This document shows positions 59,947-64,000 of a DNA stretch of 64,000 bases, piece after piece. The stretch's first letter is position 1. The number at the start of each line of letters is the position of its first letter. The notes under the pieces are model-generated. The model had not been told where the DNA came from. It did not search any database and worked only from the letters and a program-made list of their open reading frames with translations. The position numbers were made by a program, and so were the translations under genes. Where the stretch lies: assembly GCA_022072165.1 (NCBI GenBank), contig JAJVIF010000002.1, positions 186,001 through 250,000 of the forward strand. Reading direction: 5' to 3'. Source of the DNA: a bacterium. GTDB taxonomy: Bacteria > JAJVIF01.

Positions 59947-61593
59947 TCAGTACGCCAGCACCGCTTCGGCATCCAGTGCCCGCTCGATAGGGACCTGCTC
60001 GGTGGCGAGGTCGAGGAAGACCGGCTCTGGCAGGACTCCCCCCGCCGCATCGCGCAGGAGACTGACCTGCGGCTGGAAGGGGCGCCCGAAGGTGGCCTCC
60101 CGGACGACCGCCAGTTCCCGGCTTCGGAGCTGCACCAGAGTCCCGGGAGGGTACATGCCGAAGACCTGCAGGAACGCCCGGGTGATCTCCGGGGCTACCA
60201 GCTGCCCCCCGGACTGCACAATCGCCTGGGCAGCCCGATGGAACGACCGCTTCACGCCGTGGACCGGGTCGGTGCAGAGGGTGTCGTAGGTGTTGGCGAC
60301 AATCAACAGTTGGGTCGCCTGGCTCAGCTGCGCGCCCCGGAGTCCCCGGGCGAAGCCCCGGCCATCGACCCGTTCGTGATGATCGCGGACCATCTCCAGG
60401 AACCGCGTGTCGAAGCCCCCCTGCTCCAGCAGATACTCATACCCCCGCTGCGGGTGCCGTCGATAGGCCGCGGCAGTGGTGTCGCCCTCTTCCAGGGGGA
60501 GGATGCGTCCGATGTCGTGGAACAGCGCGCACTCGCCGGCCGCCGCCAGGTGATCGGCGGAGAGATTCAGGGCGCGTCCGAGGCTGACAAAGGTCACCAG
60601 GGTGTTGAAGCAGTGGGAGAAGACCTGGCTGGAGACCAGGAAGAGGTCGGCGAGGCTGCAGGTCTTCTGCGGGTCCGCCAGAATCTCGCCAATGATCTGG
60701 GCGCTGGTCTGACGCACCGGTGCGAGGTCGGTGACCCCCGCTTCCTTCAGCTCGGTGAGGCTCCGTTCCAGCTGGGTGTAGGCCCGGAGCTTGGTCGCCT
60801 GGCTGATGCTCGGCTCGGCCTGGGCGACAAAGAGGAGGTCGCGGTAGTCATTGGGGTGAAATTTGCGGGGCTGTCCCCGGGTCCCGAAGTAGAACCCTTC
60901 GGGGATTTCCACGGGAATGTCGGCCACCAGGTCATCGCCCGGCTGATCGAAGACGAAGGCGATGTCATGACCGGGGAGGTCGGCCACCACCGGATCGGCC
61001 GCTGGCACCGCTGGAGTCGCGCTGACCGCGTTGCCAGCTCCCTGATCCGCATCCTGGAGATAAAGGAATGGATGGCCGTCATTTTCCTGCACCGCCACTG
61101 GCGGGAGGTCCGGCAGGACCTCCTCAGCGGGGGCTGCCGCGACCGGAGTCGCGGCGGGGAGGGTGGCAGCCGCGAGCTCGTCGGGGGTCGGGGGGGTGCC
61201 GACAAAGACGAGGTCGATGCCCCGCGCCTGCAGGGCGTCGATGATGGTGGGGGAGATCAGGGTCCCTTCCATGAGGAGGAGAGCGCCGGTCCGGTCATAG
61301 ACATCCGCGGTCAGGCGTTCCCCTGGTGGGAGGTCGGACACCCGCAGGCCGCGCCCGGTCGCGGCGACACCAAAAGGGGACTGGTCGGTGAGTCCCTGGA
61401 GGACCTGATCGCGGATGAGGGCATCCAGGAAGAGGAGGTCGGCGGCGAGGGCAATGCAATGGGGGCAGATCCGGATGTGGCGGAGGTATTGCTCGGCCAG
61501 CAGTCCGCGCAGCTCGCCATCGGCCAGCTGCATCAAAATGCCATCCCGCTCGATGACCCGACAGAGGTCAGTCGGCGGAGGGGCAGCCGTCAT
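59947..61593 (-). CDS. Anti-sigma-type zinc-finger domain fused to an HD-GYP-like domain
   Basis: The 548-aa product (ATG 61593; a GTG at 61602 is an alternative with a better AAGAAGG site) begins with a zinc-binding anti-sigma motif: MQLADGELRGLLAEQYLRH, then His39-x3-Cys43-x2-Cys46. A short all-beta domain (DRTGALLLMEGTLISPT) follows, and then an HD-GYP domain with FHDIGRI (about 358) and HHERVDGRGF (about 403-412). HD-GYP proteins hydrolyse cyclic-di-GMP, but here GYP is replaced by GFA, so activity is uncertain. It is downstream of an ECF sigma gene (195 bp away), which may be its partner. Confidence 0.8.
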   Translation of the reverse strand: MTAAPPPTDLCRVIERDGILMQLADGELRGLLAEQYLRHIRICPHCIALAADLLFLDALIRDQVLQGLTDQSPFGVAATGRGLRVSDLPPGERLTADVYDRTGALLLMEGTLISPTIIDALQARGIDLVFVGTPPTPDELAAATLPAATPVAAAPAEEVLPDLPPVAVQENDGHPFLYLQDADQGAGNAVSATPAVPAADPVVADLPGHDIAFVFDQPGDDLVADIPVEIPEGFYFGTRGQPRKFHPNDYRDLLFVAQAEPSISQATKLRAYTQLERSLTELKEAGVTDLAPVRQTSAQIIGEILADPQKTCSLADLFLVSSQVFSHCFNTLVTFVSLGRALNLSADHLAAAGECALFHDIGRILPLEEGDTTAAAYRRHPQRGYEYLLEQGGFDTRFLEMVRDHHERVDGRGFARGLRGAQLSQATQLLIVANTYDTLCTDPVHGVKRSFHRAAQAIVQSGGQLVAPEITRAFLQVFGMYPPGTLVQLRSRELAVVREATFGRPFQPQVSLLRDAAGGVLPEPVFLDLATEQVPIERALDAEAVLAY

Positions 61594-61788
61594 GGTGACC
61601 ACACAGCACCTTCTTTCGGGGGTCGCGGCACGGTGTCGCGACTGGCTCTGTGCGGGTTTGCCCTCTCGCACAGGTTCCCACTAAGTGTGTACAAACTCCC
61701 GCGTCGCGACGCTCATTGGCAGCGTCGGGAGGAGCACCGGGCCTGACACCGGTGACCTCCTGGAGCCGGGGGGATCCGGTCGCCTTGC

Positions 61789-62481
61789 TCAGGCGGCCAT
61801 CGCGACCCCGACCTGCATGAGTTCCCGGAGGGCCAGGAGCGCCTTTTGCAGTTGCGCCCCGACACTCCCTTCGGGGATGCCGAGTTCCTCGGCGATCTCC
61901 CGGTACTTGAGATTTTGGTGGTAGCGCAATTCGATCACCTGACGCAGGTCGGGTGCCAAACGCGCCATCGCGGCCCGGAGATGATCATGCTCCACCTGTT
62001 CGAAGGCCAGGGTTTCGGGCTGCTGGGCGGACTCATCCGGGAGGTCGTACTCGATTTCGTCCAGGGAGCACTTCTCGACCTCGCCCCCCCGCTTGATGGT
62101 CTGGACCCGGCGGAAATGCTGCCGCACCCGGTTAATGGTGAGGGTGTGGATGAATGTTTTCAGGAGCGATTTGCGCTGGAAGGTCGAGAGGCCCTTGACG
62201 AGGTCCTCGAAGACCTCGTGGCAGATATCCTCCGCATCCTCATCGGGCATCCCGGAGTTCCGGCCCTTCACCAGCTGATAGATGTACGAATAGAACCGCT
62301 CATAGACCAAAGTCCAGGCATCATGGTCGCCGGCATTGCAGCGCTCGATCAGTTCAGCTTCCGAGAGTCCGCCAAAGCGGGAGCCCACGGTGCTGCGCTG
62401 CAGGCCGCTGGGCTGCCGATCCGTGGCGGTCTCCAGCGAGGGGGTCGCTGCCGGGTGCCAGCGAAGGGCTGGTTCGCTCAT
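61789..62481 (-). CDS. RNA polymerase sigma factor, ECF type
   Basis: From ATG 62481 (AGGAT about 8 bp upstream) the product has 230 aa. It has an N-terminal tail of about 40 residues, region 2 (FYSYIYQLVKGRNSGMPDEDAEDICHEVFEDL and KTFIHTLTINRVRQHFRR) and region 4 (LRQVIELRYHQNLKYREIAEELGIPEGSVGAQLQKALLAL in outline). It should direct RNA polymerase to an envelope or signal-linked promoter set. Its partner may be the zinc-finger HD-GYP protein encoded downstream. Confidence 0.9.
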   Translation of the reverse strand: MSEPALRWHPAATPSLETATDRQPSGLQRSTVGSRFGGLSEAELIERCNAGDHDAWTLVYERFYSYIYQLVKGRNSGMPDEDAEDICHEVFEDLVKGLSTFQRKSLLKTFIHTLTINRVRQHFRRVQTIKRGGEVEKCSLDEIEYDLPDESAQQPETLAFEQVEHDHLRAAMARLAPDLRQVIELRYHQNLKYREIAEELGIPEGSVGAQLQKALLALRELMQVGVAMAA

Positions 62482-62579
62482 GAGCACATCCTGTGCGTGT
62501 TACCCGCAGCACCGGCGTGTGCGCCGGGCCTACGAACTCATACCTAATGTCAGCAACCATCCCGGTTTCTGTGCCGCAG

Positions 62580-64000
62580 CTATTTATTGTTTGCTGATGG
62601 GTGCGCCGGGGACTCTGCTGAAGTGGGGCGGCGCTGGAGGGGATCGATGAGTTCCAGGACCACATAGTCGCCGGTGTCGTGGGTGTCGCGGACCGCCAGT
62701 GACCCCAGGTGGAGCCAGAGTTCCGCCGGCTCCCGACGTCCAGACTGCAGCTCGCTGAGGCGGAGGATCGGTTGCGCCGCCGAGAAGGGAGGCTGACCGC
62801 TGGCAGGACGTCCCTGGCTCACCAGCAGCCGGGGTCCGAGGTCGGGGAGTCGGGCATGACCTGCGCGCAGTCGCTCCGCCAGGGGGATGGTGCCGAACCG
62901 GGAGCGGGCGTACTCGGCCTCTGTGAACTGCTGCAGCTTGTAGATCGGACGCTCTGGCAGCAGCAGGCGGGCAAAGTGCATCTCCTCGAACGCATCGGGC
63001 ATTGTCGCGAAGAGGAGCGGTCCCTCCGGGAGCCGGGTCAGGCTCAGGATCGTGGCCAGGGTCGGGTTGCAGGTGGCCTGCATCCGGGGGAGATAGCCAT
63101 AGGCCGCGTTCAGACTCGCGAGGAATATCAGCAGACTGATAGTGAAGCTGAGGCCGATGGTGTGCCAGCCCGGTCCGGGGAGTCGGCTCACAGGGAGCAG
63201 CAGCAATGGCAGGGCCAGGGGCCAGTAGTAGAGACGATAAAAGGGCTGCTGCGGCTCAAAGACGGTACAAAACAGCAGCAGCGGGAGAGTCCAGGCGACC
63301 ACCAGACGGAGTATCTGACGCGCACGCTCGTCGCCTGCGTTCCAGCGCATCACCCCCCCGATGAGCGTGAGGAACGCCAGGGTCGGGACCAGCCAACACC
63401 AGAGCCCCCAGAGTCGCGGCGCGGGCCAGGCCGCCTGGATCGACTGCGCGACCACCGACCCCGTGATCGGATCGAAGCGCTCGCCGATGGGCGAGGCCAT
63501 GATGAGGCGTCCGTGCCCCTCTACGACTCCCTGCCAGATGACTTGTGCCAGCGACTGCTCCGGAGTCGACCGATGCCAGACCCAGTGATGCGCCTGCTGG
63601 CCATAGCGGAACAGCCAACGTCCGAGGGCCTCCATCGTGAAAGTCCCCTGCCCCTGAAACGCGATGGCGAAGCCGAGGGCATAGGCAACCACCAGCGGCA
63701 GCAGGGTGCCCAGCAGGGCGACGCGCAACAGAGGCGAGGGCGCAACCCCCTGAACGCGGGCGCGGACGGTGCACCACCAGGCGAGCGGCAGGGCAAAGAG
63801 AATCGCGAGTTCATGCAGCAGCGTCGCGACCACCAGGAGCGCGACGCCTTGTCCGACACTGACGCGGGTCGGGGGGGTCTCGCTCCAGCGGAGGACCACC
63901 AGCAGCAGCGCCAGGAGGAGCGCGAGGGTCGGGAGGTAGACCGCGGCGTTGGTGCCATAGGACCAGGTGGCGAACGAGAGTCCGAGCGCAAGCTGGCAGA
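62580..64000 (-). CDS. Polytopic membrane protein (partial, runs off the window)
   Basis: The frame is open from the window end to the stop at 62580, giving at least 473 residues; the GTG at 63899 is internal to it. It has about eight hydrophobic segments (for example LALLLALLLVV, VVAYALGFAIAFQ, LLIFLASLNAAYGYLP) and a C-terminal soluble part of about 130 aa. The overall look is that of a glycosyltransferase family 39-like or other polytopic envelope protein, but no catalytic motif is visible in the part present. The true start lies beyond base 64000. Confidence 0.7.
   Translation of the reverse strand, partial: CQLALGLSFATWSYGTNAAVYLPTLALLLALLLVVLRWSETPPTRVSVGQGVALLVVATLLHELAILFALPLAWWCTVRARVQGVAPSPLLRVALLGTLLPLVVAYALGFAIAFQGQGTFTMEALGRWLFRYGQQAHHWVWHRSTPEQSLAQVIWQGVVEGHGRLIMASPIGERFDPITGSVVAQSIQAAWPAPRLWGLWCWLVPTLAFLTLIGGVMRWNAGDERARQILRLVVAWTLPLLLFCTVFEPQQPFYRLYYWPLALPLLLLPVSRLPGPGWHTIGLSFTISLLIFLASLNAAYGYLPRMQATCNPTLATILSLTRLPEGPLLFATMPDAFEEMHFARLLLPERPIYKLQQFTEAEYARSRFGTIPLAERLRAGHARLPDLGPRLLVSQGRPASGQPPFSAAQPILRLSELQSGRREPAELWLHLGSLAVRDTHDTGDYVVLELIDPLQRRPTSAESPAHPSANNK

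Overview
The window is visibly GC-rich bacterial chromosome, densely packed, with no prophage, transposase, integrase or CRISPR array recognised. Good Shine-Dalgarno sequences (GGAGG or AAGGAG) precede most genes. A clear TTGACA-17-TATAAG promoter drives an initiator tRNA, and the many lipobox-bearing genes plus two ECF-type sigma factors suggest a bacterium with an elaborate envelope. The housekeeping genes (gltX, alaS, mrp, gcvT, rimK, pyk, thyX) do not fix the phylum by eye. The mix of ThyX, many PKD/FG-GAP lipoproteins and several unrecognised small proteins would fit an uncultivated or poorly described lineage, but that is inference.

Layout. 0-5 kb: the end of a membrane protein, gltX, a lipoprotein with Ig-like (He_PIG-type) repeats and a membrane-anchored J-domain protein. 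5.5-6.5 kb: Mrp ATPase. 6.6-20.3 kb: five tandem paralogous PKD-domain lipoproteins on the minus strand. 20.4-26.2 kb: an exported protein, a second membrane J-domain protein, a secreted protein with pseudopilin-like segments, an ECF sigma factor with a candidate membrane partner, and two ABC-2 permeases without an ATPase. 26.4-29 kb: an FG-GAP lipoprotein. 29-45 kb: mostly ordinary metabolism and envelope genes (acyl-CoA dehydrogenase, L,D-transpeptidase, gcvT, ZIP transporter, two PlsC acyltransferases, hydrolases, a pilin-like protein, alaS, thyX). 45.4-49.3 kb: a YjfB-like peptide, then a cobalamin riboswitch controlling a two-gene surface lipoprotein operon. 49.4-52.5 kb: rimK with its partner protease-like gene, initiator tRNA-Met, a possible small RNA or peptide unit and small proteins. 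52.6-59.9 kb: a lipoprotein broken by a 5-bp duplication, pyruvate kinase, a large ORF behind a 12-C tract, and another lipoprotein. 59.9-64 kb: an anti-sigma zinc-finger/HD-GYP fusion, its ECF sigma factor, and a membrane protein running off the window.

Main points. (1) A cobalamin riboswitch with a visible 9-bp closing stem and a Shine-Dalgarno-sequestering hairpin leads a translationally coupled pair: a 740-aa lipoprotein and a 376-aa beta-propeller lipoprotein resembling the surface B12-binding protein BtuG. This suggests a surface cobalamin-capture system. (2) The first ~350-400 residues of that 740-aa protein, of the five PKD lipoproteins and of the FG-GAP lipoprotein look homologous, so one N-terminal module carries at least three kinds of C-terminal domain. 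(3) The 52-59 kb surface-protein region has features typical of phase variation: a C12 tract directly after a start codon, a GATGC tandem duplication that breaks a reading frame, and a T8 run inside a promoter spacer. (4) An anti-sigma zinc-binding domain is fused to an HD-GYP domain downstream of an ECF sigma factor.
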